DNA from: Nemertoderma westbladi
Lineage: Eukaryota; Xenacoelomorpha; Nemertodermatida; Nemertodermatidae
DNA: 64,000 nucleotides
Direction: 5' to 3'
Assembly: GCA_032718475.1 (NCBI GenBank)
Contig: JAUCBJ010007047.1
Coordinates: 1-64,000, forward strand
Part shown: piece by piece, positions 22,044 to 31,800 of the stretch
How positions within the stretch are numbered: the first letter of the stretch is position 1
Layout of the letters: every line of letters begins with the position of its first letter
Made by a program: the position numbers and the translations under genes
Notes under the pieces: model-generated
Database searches by the model: none
Told to the model about the DNA's origin: nothing
The model's input: only the letters and a program-made list of their open reading frames with translations

Positions 22044-23742
22044 ACGCAAGCGAGAAGCGGAAAGAAAAGCGGCAGCAGCAGAAGCGGAAAGAAAGGCGGC
22101 CGAAGCAGAAAGAAAAATAGCAGTGGCAGAAGCAGAACGGAGGGCATCTGAAGAGACAACCCAACTAGAGTTGGAAAATCTTCAAGAGAGACAAGACAAC
22201 GTTAATAAACAGTTAACAGCTAGTAATATGCAGATGATGAATCGATCTACTCCCAAAAGACAAGGTTGTACATCATCTGAGGAAGGCGATACCACCGATC
22301 CTGAAGGCGGAGGAAATCGATCTCGCCTAAGCAGACGTAAAAGAACATCCCACCGTCAGAAATTGCCTGATTTGCCTCCAGCTGTTAGAAGGCAACTAAA
22401 TAACACCAACTTAGGTAGTACAGAACCCACAGACCAAATAATTAAAATAGAAAGACTCCCTACTATAGTAGATGAGCCTGAAATAATTAGGCCTGTTCCC
22501 GAAGCCACCCTTTCGGTGGTAGAGACACCTGTACTCCCTGAATCTACCTCTAAATTCCCTTTGCACAGTACCAAGCTACCTGTGCCCAGCAGAACAGCCC
22601 ATGAGACAGTTCATGCCCTGGACTCCGAGCGAAATATTCATGATTTGTCGCCCGTTGTCCCTCGTCCGCCCGCTACAACGTTGGCGAATCCCGCTTCGGC
22701 GGTCGAATGGGTGGATGAGAGACGACGGGGGATGGATCTCCTGCTCGGACAGATGCAGGAGACCGTTCAGCAATTCAAGGGCACAGTAAGGGAAAGTAGG
22801 CTAGAGTTGCAAGAAGTGCAGCAAAGTATCGCGCTAGAACGCGATAAATTAGTAAATACACAAAAGGGTATACCAACACCCCCCGTAACAATGTGTCAAC
22901 CTGTTAGGTCTGAAGTATCTCATGCGCAAGGTGTGGAGCCTACACGCATCTATACTGCTAGCGAAGTAGAAACTCCTATAGTGAACCCTATTAAGGGTAA
23001 TTATAGACCTGTTGATAATGATATTCCCTATAGACCGGATCATAATCCGAGAAATTTATATACCGATAACTCGATATTAAATAACACGATGGCCCAAGAA
23101 AGTTTTACGCGTCAAATGGCTAGAACCGAAGCCCGGCAAGCGGTAAAGGTGGGAGAGATCGTCAAATTCAATGGAGATGAGATGAAATGGTTACCTATTA
23201 ATGAATATTACAAAGATAACATACAGAACTCTGTGCTATCTAATGGAGAGAAACTTAGATTCCTCATCGAGTGCTTGGAAGGATCTCCCAAGATAATGGC
23301 GTTAAAGTTTATTGGACATCCAGACGGATTAAGACAAGTTTGGGATACACTAAACATCAGGTATGGTAATAGGAATAACATAGCTGGGTATTTGTATGCA
23401 AAGTTAGTAGCGCCCCGAAAGCTTATTAGCAGCGGGATTATAGAGTTTTCCGATGAAATTCAGGAGATCTGCAGACAATTGGATTGGCTAGGTAAGTCTC
23501 ATGAGTATCAGAGTGCTATGGTTATTAGAGCCGTGGCTTCTACTTTACCGAAGGGTGGAGTAGGTACACGCTGGGATAAGAAAGTGTTATATATTATGGA
23601 ACAACAACGACGAGACCCTACCATGGCTGATCTCATGTCATTCCTAGATGGAGAAGTGAAATTACAGCTCCTGAAACTGTCCAGAGAGAAGACACCGGAA
23701 AACAAGGTAAGTGAAAAAAACCCGTCTCTAGGAGAAAGGTAA
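22044..23742 (+). CDS. Gag, C-terminal part with DUF1759-like capsid region
   Basis: Open from 21994; the gag-like sequence starts about 22044 with the continued AEAERKAA repeat. A Pro/Ser-rich middle follows, then near 23140-23640 a helical region with FNGDEMKWLPINEYYK and LRQVWDTLNIRYGN, the pattern of the BEL/Pao capsid-like DUF1759 domain. It is in the same frame as the N-terminal part. It ends in TAA at 23740-23742. A slippery heptamer at 23715-23721 allows ribosomes to pass into pol before the stop. Confidence 0.8.
23715..23721 (+). promoter_or_regulatory. -1 ribosomal frameshift slippery site A AAA AAC
   Basis: In the gag frame the codons read GAA AAA AAC, so the heptamer A AAA AAC is in the correct zero-frame phase. 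A -1 slip places the ribosome in the pol frame, which opens just after a TGA at 23712-23714 and stays open to 28898. The gag stop follows 19 nt later. This heptamer is a known efficient -1 site in retroviruses. A downstream stimulating structure was not tested. Confidence 0.7.
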
Positions 23743-26700
23743 CACCAGTGTGTTATACAGATGACGGCGAAAGCCAGACTTCTCAAGGAGAAGATAGTGG
23801 GAAAGACACTGACAGATCTTATTACGTAAATAAAATGCCTAAAGATCAGGTAAGTAAATTCAAGTCTCGAACCAATGACAGGAGAGAACAGGTAAGAAAA
23901 ACTCCTCCTACGTCTCCCAAGAGAATTCAGGTGAGAAAGCCAGAAGAAAAGACAAGTGTACACAATGTTACTCAGAGTAAGGTAAGTAACATTAAACCGA
24001 AATGTGCGCTATGTGATGGGACCCATCGCTTAAATATGTGTGATGAATTTCTAAAGAAATCATTAACTGAGAGACGTGAAGTCATGTGGGATAAGCGGTT
24101 GTGTTATAATTGCCTCAGACATGGACACCAACGGCGAACCTGTTACTCTGACACAAGATGTGCCAAGTGCGGTGCGAAACATCATATCTTGTTGCACACT
24201 GAATTCGAGCGAAATAGTCCGAGTCAGGTAAGTGATTCCGAACTACATGTCCAATTCAGTGATGTGAACGACACTGATCAATCTGAGATGGAAGGATTCT
24301 ATACGAACGAGTTCTCCGACGAAAACGAATCCTGTTACATGATAAATACCACAGTGTATCGAGCACTCATTTATGAAAAAGATACAGACATTGACCTCGC
24401 TCTAACTACTTCTGATCGACAACCATCTTGGAAAGCGCCAACTTCCAATGTAGGGATTAGAGAATTTCCTGTGGTACAGGTAAGGGTCCACGGACCAAAA
24501 AGGAGTTATGTAGTGAACGCCCTCCTTGACTCCGGTAGTACAGGAACATTCATCGACAAAGAGCTAGCCGAAGACATATTCGCTGGACAACCCAAGTTCC
24601 GAACTAAGCTAAACATGTCAGGAATTATGCAAGTTTGGAAATCCACAGTAACAGTGGATTATTATGTAGGTGCGTTGTCCACCCCCCAGGACGAACTAGG
24701 AGAACATAGCATAAGGTCAGTGAAAATGGTGGCTATAAAGAACTTCGCTACTACTCAAGCAGACCTTTATAATTGGGACGAGGATGAGAGCATCCAATAT
24801 CTTAAGATACCTCGATTCCAGACTGATTATCCTGGAGTGCAAATACTCATCGGCCAAACCCCGCATGAGGCGCTCGAGACATTGGAGAAACGGCCTGCTC
24901 AACCGCAGCCACTACAAACCTATGCGGTAAGAACTAGAGTAGGTTGGTACTTTACTGGCCCTTCCCGTAGAACTCTCATGGAAAGATTACCGAAAGACCA
25001 GGTATATCAAGCGCGAGAATGGGAAGTTGAGAACAGTGAGTTCGACGATCCAACTGAGGGAACTCCATACTCCTCAGACAACGACGATATACATCAACTC
25101 TTCGATGAGGAGAATGCCATCGATCTCCTTAAGGAAAGCGAGACTTGGCAAAATCAAGTGAACTTATGTCAACTCCTTCTCCCATCCGAGCGAGACGACT
25201 ATAACGACGAGCTTAATGACGTCATTGAACGTTATAATGCCAAGACTCGAGATGAACACGCCGTGAGATTCTTTACTCAAGAGGTCGTAGAGCCCAACTC
25301 CTACGATAAGGCCCTATCGGTGGAGGAAGAAAGAGCCAAGCAGATCCAAGCGACAACTACTCGTTTTCTTAAAGATCAAGGTAGGTATGAGATCGGACTT
25401 CCTTTCCGAAAGCGAGAACCAAAGTTCATTAACAACAGACCTTTGGCGGAGAAAAGAATTGCTCAACTACATCGACGCCTTACGGCAAATTCTTCAGCTA
25501 AAGAAATGTATCAAACGCAGTTGAAGAAGTTTATTAGCAAGGGATATGCGGAGCTAGTACCGGAAGAAACACCCATAACTGAGAGAACGTATTACTTAAC
25601 TCACCATTACGTTCCCAAACCCGGTAAACCCCATGAAGTACGAGTGGTGTTTGACGGTTCCGCCCTTTATATGGGCCAATCTCTTAATTCTGAATTGTTA
25701 CCCGGACCCAACTTACTCCAATCCTTGTTGGGAATATTATTAAGGTTAAGACAATACTCCATTGCTTTCACCTCAGATATAGAAGGCATGTTCTTACAAG
25801 TCAAAGCGCTGGACAGGGATCGAGATAGCCTACGATTTTTGTGGTGGCCTGAAGGAGACCTCAATAAGAAACCTGTGGAGTACTGGATGACCATCCAAGC
25901 TTTTGGGATAATCTCGAGCCCTTCAAACGCCTGTTCCGTGGTGCGCACTACTGCGGATGACAACAGAGACGCCTTCTCTAAAGAGGTGATCGACAATATC
26001 AAACGAGACATCTACATGGATGATAATCTGAAGTCCCTTCCATCAGTCGAAGAAGCCATTGAGGTCGCTAAAGGAACGGTGGAATGCTTAAAGAAAGGTG
26101 GATTTCGATTAACTAAATTCACCAGCAACTCCCGTGAGTTTCTGGAGTCGATCCCGGTAGAAGATCGAGGAACAAAAGACCTAGATCTAATAAAGGATGA
26201 TCTCCCAGAAACTAAGACCCTTGGTTTGAAATGGGACACAGAAAGAGATATCCTGTTTTTCCAACTAAAACAGCGAGATAATCCAGTTCGGACTAAACGG
26301 ATTTGTTTAAGTATCCTGAGCACTTATTTCGATCCATTGGGATTTATTAGCCCAGTTATATTGATTGCTCGGAGTTTAGTACAACAAATGTGGCTTGAAA
26401 ACCACTCATGGGACGATCCACTTAAGGGAGAATTATTAAAGAAGTGGATGAAATGGGAAGATTCTCTACCAGCCATCGAAAACTTTATAATTTCCCGTTC
26501 ATATTTTGGTCATGTTCTCCCTACGTATTCATATCAACTCCATGTGTTTGGAGACGCCAGTGATATGGGAATCGGTATAGTAGCCTACCTAAGGGTGGAA
26601 ACTCCGGACGGAATTAAAGTCGCCTTGGTTACCTCTAAGGCATTAATAAACAACAAGTTGAAAGTTCCTCGAGCGGAGTTAAAAGCGGCTCTATACGCTA

Positions 26701-28898
26701 CAGCCATCGGCCGGAATGTAACAGAACAGATCGACTATCCCCTGGAGAAAACTGTCTATTGGACCGACGCTTTACTCGTGTTGGAGTATATAACCAATGA
26801 AGTCTGTCAGTTCAGCGTCTTCGTTACCAACAGAGTAGCTATTATACTCAGTCGCACGACGATGGATCAATGGAGACATTGCCCCGGAACGATTAATCCA
26901 GCAGACATCGCTTCCAGGGGAGCAACTCCACAAGAACTGGTAGATACTCCAGACTGGTTAGGTGGACCCAACTTCCTCTACCAAGAAGAAGAAGAATGGC
27001 CTCCTCATCTTACTACAGCAGAAATTAGGCAGGCCAAGGGAGCGGAGAAAGTCAAACCTAAAACTCAGGCGAGTAAATCGAAGTTATTCAAACCCACAGT
27101 AGATCTGTCTGTACTACATACTTCCGGAGACGACGCTTTGGATCAGAAACCCACAGCCACAAATAAACCCATTGTGGAAATCCGTGATAAGGATTGGAAA
27201 TCTGGTATACCAGACGTCTCGCAAGGACTCTCACCTCTTCTGCAGAGAGCGATGCATCACTACAGTTCTTGGAATCGGCTTTGTAAGGCCGTTACATATT
27301 TAAAGAGATGTTTTCACCATCACTACTCTGGGATGAAAACAAAGGGTGATACCGCTCCAATCACATCAGTGCAGGTCCATGTTATTAAAGACATTCCCAA
27401 ATATAAGGTACCCGACAAGTTTCTGAAGGAGAAGATCAGTTATCAGGAGCATGAAGAAACCAACAAACAGATGCTGAGACTCTTACAATGCGATGAAGAT
27501 TCCGATAAGTATTTCCTGTTGTTGAGAAATCCACAGATGCACTTAAGGGATCGTTTCTCTAGCACAATGATAGATGGGTTGATACGTGTTGGAGGAAGGT
27601 TAACGAATGCCCCATTATCCTTTGACACTAAGTTCCCCATACTCATTAGAAATCTTGAAATACAAGTCAAGATGATAGTAGATGTTCACAGCAAACTTTA
27701 TCATGCTGGTAGAGAACGAGTTCTTAGCGAAATTCGAACTCGCTATTATTTTTATAAACCCCGTAGAGCTCTGAACCAAGTTCTTAGGAACTGTATACCC
27801 TGTAGGAAAGCATTCAGTAGGCCTTTAACACAGAGAGAGGCAGAATTACCTAGGGAACGAGTAAGCTTTTATGAACCACCCTTTACTAATACCGGTGTGG
27901 ATTTATTTGGCCCTATTGAAGTATATCGTGCTAGGACTATAGTCAAGAGATGGTGTGTAATCTTTGTTTGTATGACTTGTAGAGCCATCCATCTCGATAT
28001 GGTGAACGATTTATCTACCAACAGCTTTCTATTAAGCTTACGACGACAGATCGCTCGCTTTGGCACTAGTAACACGATGAGATCCGATAAAGGAACAAAC
28101 TTCATTGGCGCCAACAATGAAATCAAAGCTTACGTCAAAGATTGGAACCAAAGACAGGTGGACGACCAACTACGAGTAACAGCGTCTAGTTGGACCTTCA
28201 ACGCCGCCGACGCCCCTTGGTGGGGAGGAAGTTGGGAGAGATTAATAAGAAGCGTGAAGACAGCATTTCATTTTATAGTGCCTTGCCGCGCTTATCTCAC
28301 CGACGAACTTTTGCGGACGTTAATTGAAGAAATCGCCGCCTATCTCAACGAGAGACCGCTTATGCCAGTCTCATCGAGTCCCGATTCCCTGGAAGCGCTA
28401 ACACCCGCGCACTTCCTACTGAAGAAACCTGTAGCCATGCTCCCACAATCGGAAATCACAGATGGAGACGAAAACTGCCGACAAACTTGGCAACTCATGC
28501 AGTTGTTATCCCGTCGTTTCGCTGACCATTTCGAAAAACATTATCTGCCCACGCTACAACTTCGAACTAAGTGGTTTGCGCAGCAAGAAAACGTCAGCGC
28601 TGGAGACATGGTGCTTATTGTGGATGTGGATCTTCCACGTAAGCGGTGGCAGACAGGTCGTATAATCGAGACGCACATCTCGGATGACGGTTTGGTGCGA
28701 TCGGTAGAACTCGTCGTCATGCGACGTAACTTCAAGAAACCGGGAATTGTCTTCGAGACGCAGCAGCTCAATCGCCCGGTGGGACGTTTATGTTTACTGG
28801 AAAGAGACAGAGAACTCTCCGGAAACTATGGGAGACAAGATACTCTTCCCACGACCACCTCCCTAATCCAACAAACATCTAGGGACTCCCCAACTTAA
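23724..28898 (+). CDS. BEL/Pao Pol polyprotein
   Basis: Open to a stop at 28896-28898, with no ATG before 23835, so it is probably made as Gag-Pol by frameshift. Numbering from 23748: Cys/His knuckles at about 86-150 (CALC..., CYNCLRHGHQRRTC); aspartic protease LLDSGSTGTF (Asp at 261, DUF1758 type); reverse transcriptase with AFTSDIEGMF and YMDD at 756; RNase H at FGDASDMGIGIVAY; HHCC integrase finger ending CIPCRK near 1365; integrase core with Asp near 1385 (GVDLFGP), Asp in RSDKGTNF and Glu in GGSWERL; DUF5641-type C-terminus. All catalytic residues appear intact and there are no internal stops, so the protein could be active. Confidence 0.95.
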   Translation, partial: VSRRKVTPVCYTDDGESQTSQGEDSGKDTDRSYYVNKMPKDQVSKFKSRTNDRREQVRKTPPTSPKRIQVRKPEEKTSVHNVTQSKVSNIKPKCALCDGTHRLNMCDEFLKKSLTERREVMWDKRLCYNCLRHGHQRRTCYSDTRCAKCGAKHHILLHTEFERNSPSQVSDSELHVQFSDVNDTDQSEMEGFYTNEFSDENESCYMINTTVYRALIYEKDTDIDLALTTSDRQPSWKAPTSNVGIREFPVVQVRVHGPKRSYVVNALLDSGSTGTFIDKELAEDIFAGQPKFRTKLNMSGIMQVWKSTVTVDYYVGALSTPQDELGEHSIRSVKMVAIKNFATTQADLYNWDEDESIQYLKIPRFQTDYPGVQILIGQTPHEALETLEKRPAQPQPLQTYAVRTRVGWYFTGPSRRTLMERLPKDQVYQAREWEVENSEFDDPTEGTPYSSDNDDIHQLFDEENAIDLLKESETWQNQVNLCQLLLPSERDDYNDELNDVIERYNAKTRDEHAVRFFTQEVVEPNSYDKALSVEEERAKQIQATTTRFLKDQGRYEIGLPFRKREPKFINNRPLAEKRIAQLHRRLTANSSAKEMYQTQLKKFISKGYAELVPEETPITERTYYLTHHYVPKPGKPHEVRVVFDGSALYMGQSLNSELLPGPNLLQSLLGILLRLRQYSIAFTSDIEGMFLQVKALDRDRDSLRFLWWPEGDLNKKPVEYWMTIQAFGIISSPSNACSVVRTTADDNRDAFSKEVIDNIKRDIYMDDNLKSLPSVEEAIEVAKGTVECLKKGGFRLTKFTSNSREFLESIPVEDRGTKDLDLIKDDLPETKTLGLKWDTERDILFFQLKQRDNPVRTKRICLSILSTYFDPLGFISPVILIARSLVQQMWLENHSWDDPLKGELLKKWMKWEDSLPAIENFIISRSYFGHVLPTYSYQLHVFGDASDMGIGIVAYLRVETPDGIKVALVTSKALINNKLKVPRAELKAALYATAIGRNVTEQIDYPLEKTVYWTDALLVLEYITNEVCQFSVFVTNRVAIILSRTTMDQWRHCPGTINPADIASRGATPQELVDTPDWLGGPNFLYQEEEEWPPHLTTAEIRQAKGAEKVKPKTQASKSKLFKPTVDLSVLHTSGDDALDQKPTATNKPIVEIRDKDWKSGIPDVSQGLSPLLQRAMHHYSSWNRLCKAVTYLKRCFHHHYSGMKTKGDTAPITSVQVHVIKDIPKYKVPDKFLKEKISYQEHEETNKQMLRLLQCDEDSDKYFLLLRNPQMHLRDRFSSTMIDGLIRVGGRLTNAPLSFDTKFPILIRNLEIQVKMIVDVHSKLYHAGRERVLSEIRTRYYFYKPRRALNQVLRNCIPCRKAFSRPLTQREAELPRERVSFYEPPFTNTGVDLFGPIEVYRARTIVKRWCVIFVCMTCRAIHLDMVNDLSTNSFLLSLRRQIARFGTSNTMRSDKGTNFIGANNEIKAYVKDWNQRQVDDQLRVTASSWTFNAADAPWWGGSWERLIRSVKTAFHFIVPCRAYLTDELLRTLIEEIAAYLNERPLMPVSSSPDSLEALTPAHFLLKKPVAMLPQSEITDGDENCRQTWQLMQLLSRRFADHFEKHYLPTLQLRTKWFAQQENVSAGDMVLIVDVDLPRKRWQTGRIIETHISDDGLVRSVELVVMRRNFKKPGIVFETQQLNRPVGRLCLLERDRELSGNYGRQDTLPTTTSLIQQTSRDSPT

Positions 28899-30542
28899 CA
28901 ACGGCTGGAGTGGGTGTGTGACCATATTATTTTATATTTGTATTTGTTTTATTTTTATATTCATGTATGTATTATTATGTAATTTTATTTTAATCGTTTT
29001 ATTTAATTTTATCTAGTAACATGTTATTTTAGTGATCATTTAGTAGATTAGTGCAATATATTAGTGTTTATTACGCACGTAATTACTTATAATATATATT
29101 TAGTGCGACGGCGAGAAATAATTATTTTTCTCTTTCCTTACTGTCCGTATCATATTATAAATACGTGACTACAGTAAGATGAAATATCCGTACTTATTAA
29201 AGTACAATAAAGCCACTACTATATTTAAGTATTATTGGTAGGCAGAGTATTAGGAATGCAAAGTTCAGATCCTCGTGTCTCGGCTAAACCAAGCTCTGGG
29301 TAGACCTTGGAAACGACTTGCCTCTTCACACTGACATTGCTTCGTGCGATATTGCTCTCATACCGTATATTAAATAATACATATAGTAGCGTGATGTCCC
29401 TTTAGCAGTAGCGTATAACGCAAAATAAATCTGTTAAACCCTTTGACCATCTGTAATCCTAGTCAATTAAGATATCGCGGCACCCACCGATATCCTTGAA
29501 AGACAAATTTCTAGGATCGATGGTTAACGTCCCCAGACAAGTTCTGGAATAAACTGGTGCCCATCCTAAATATTAATTATTAATATTTACAAAAATCTGT
29601 CAAATATCAGATCCTTTAAAATTCTAGTCGATTAAGATATCGTAGCACTTACCGATATTCTTAAAAGGACAAAATTCCTAGAATCAAGGATCCCAGTCCC
29701 CAGACACGTTCTGGAATAAAATTGTGTCTATTTAACATTAAATAATAAAATTTACGGGAATAAATTTAAATTCAGATATTTCAATGAATTTAATAAATTG
29801 TCATTCTGTACAATTTATAACATTCCCAAAATTCCATTAATTAATAGATCATGGGAGCGGAGATTCACTCTATTAAGTGTATTTGTGTGCGAGAATCTCC
29901 AATGTATAGTCAATAGCCGATAAAATTCATAGAATCATGTATAAAGGGGATATTGACCATTAAAGAATTACTATTAAATAGCATCCCAGATCTGTATGCA
30001 TGAGAATTACCCTAATTCTATCGCTAGCTTTCCATAATGTCACCATGGCAACAACCACGCTAGAATTAGAAGTGAGTTAAAAGAACAATAGAAAGCATGC
30101 CCCATTGAATAGCATAGGGAATAAATAGCGCACTGCTAGTATCCAAGGATACATAATAAATACAGTGACATTCTGGAAGGTACTGACTAACGGACAAATG
30201 GCCCGAATGTGTGCAGTTTGTTGCAGTTGTGTTGAATTTGTGCGTTTGTAGGTGAATGTTACTACTAAGGTGTGTTTACAGTAGCGAGTCGCAATCGTGA
30301 AAGTAACCCTAACTCTCCAAGAAGAACCTGCAGTACATATAAACCTTTGGGACGGACAGTGAAGTGACTTGTGCCGGTTATCGTTGTCGTTGTGTAGCTA
30401 CATCGTTGGCGAAAGCACAGCGACGACGGTACATCGGCGCTGAGGATCTTACACTGTCCGGGGGCAAAAGAGGGGTAGGCAGCGACGCCCGCTAGCCTAA
30501 TATATATAAACTCATTATAATATTGATAAACTCATAGCAGAT
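28899..30542 (+). other. Non-coding spacer after pol, with a ~105-bp duplication
   Basis: AT-rich and without supported frames. Two diverged direct copies at about 29454-29560 and 29620-29725 share AAGATATCG, CCGATAT, CCCAG...ACA and GTTCTGGAATAAA. The spacer ends with a strong acceptor-like CTCATAGCAG at 30531-30540, two bases before the next ATG. It could act as an intron or leader for the downstream frames. Confidence 0.5.
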
Positions 30543-30941
30543 ATGACTGAGTTGATAGAAGATGATCTTGGCATCAGGGAGCGATATACTCTACCTTTAC
30601 AAGCGTTTGTCGATAGCTTGATACGCGGCGACGCTGGTCCAACTACTACGGAGGATGATGGTCATTATATCGAACCGCCGATGTCCCCGGAGCAACTTAC
30701 GCGTGAAGTGGACTATAGAAAGTTCACCGCTCGCTATACGCATCGTAATGGTACGTATATGGACTTCTTAACTACCGGCCATCCTATCGATTTTCACGAC
30801 ACGGACGATGTGGATACCGAAAGGGAAATGGTTTTATTTAAATATCATACCCAACGGAATCGGAACGATAAGCCAAGAATAGAACATGAGAACTCTATTC
30901 GAAATCAGCTCGAAAGGAAGAACGCGGAAGAAGACTTGTAA
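30543..30941 (+). CDS. Accessory ORF, 132 residues, unknown function
   Basis: ATG at 30543, stop at 30939-30941. The product is acidic, without membrane segments or cysteine motifs, and ends in a charged Arg/Glu/Asn-rich helix. No family is recognised. The ATG lies 2 nt after a CAG acceptor-like site, suggesting it could be read from a spliced subgenomic RNA. It may be a separate small protein or the first exon of the larger downstream ORF. Confidence 0.5.
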   Translation: MTELIEDDLGIRERYTLPLQAFVDSLIRGDAGPTTTEDDGHYIEPPMSPEQLTREVDYRKFTARYTHRNGTYMDFLTTGHPIDFHDTDDVDTEREMVLFKYHTQRNRNDKPRIEHENSIRNQLERKNAEEDL

Positions 30942-31800
30942 AGACACATAGAGGAGAACCACTGGAGAAGAGACGTGGGTTAATGTCCAGGGTCCATAAT
31001 GTGAATAGTTTTCCCCGGGGCACGGGTGCTCGCGGGCGGTCTCCTTCGGGAGGCTGTAAATTTCTCTTCCTTCATCGTTTTCCTGTAATTATTGTGATCA
31101 GTGTCACAATTAAAAGGCAAGAATGAATGATGACGTAACGGAAAACTTGTCCATTGTGGTATCTTATGGATATTACCCTATATCCTCTCTCCTCTTCACT
31201 CCCTTTATCCCTCTATACATCGCTATTGAAAATACAACATACTTCGTCCCACCTTCTCTTCCTAATGCGCTCGGAACTTTGGGAGACGATCGACCAATCC
31301 TAGTTGTATCGTGGTATGGATCATACCGCCTCCTAATAAATCTCCCCACCCTTTACTGTTTATTTGGATGCTCATATTGGTGTCCGCACCTCTTGTCCAT
31401 GTACCATTCTGTTGATATTTATGATATCAACTTCCACCCTCTCGTTGATGATTAGAAAATCAACCATCAATAATTTCCTTAAGTCCACAACCGTGATACA
31501 AGGACTGAAAGGACACGCGGATGGTTTGTGAACAACTGGTACCATTATGTGTCATAAATCTGGTTGTTCACCTCCCTCAATGATTGGATATATAAATCTT
31601 ATGTAGAACAACTGAGACAAACATATCCTTGGACTGGTGTTTACCTCATCGCACTGGGGATAAATTCAGTTGGAGATAGTCCTCGAATGTTACAATCCTC
31701 CTACTGAGATCGTATTTCTGAATATTTCAGAATGCGAAATAATTTTTCCTCTGCTCTCGATCATCCATGGCGGAGAATATATTAGGCATACAACGGGAAC
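30942..31800 (+). other. Spacer between accessory ORFs
   Basis: Contains a 110-codon open frame (31123-31455) that starts with ATG and is hydrophobic and Tyr/Ser/Pro-rich; its coding status is doubtful. A good acceptor-like sequence, TTTCTGAATATTTCAG, ends at 31730, 70 bases before the next ORF. Confidence 0.4.

Noticed and set aside
31123-31455. 110-codon hydrophobic frame between the BEL/Pao accessory ORFs
   Set aside because: Starts with ATG but shows no family features. Kept only as a note inside the spacer entry.
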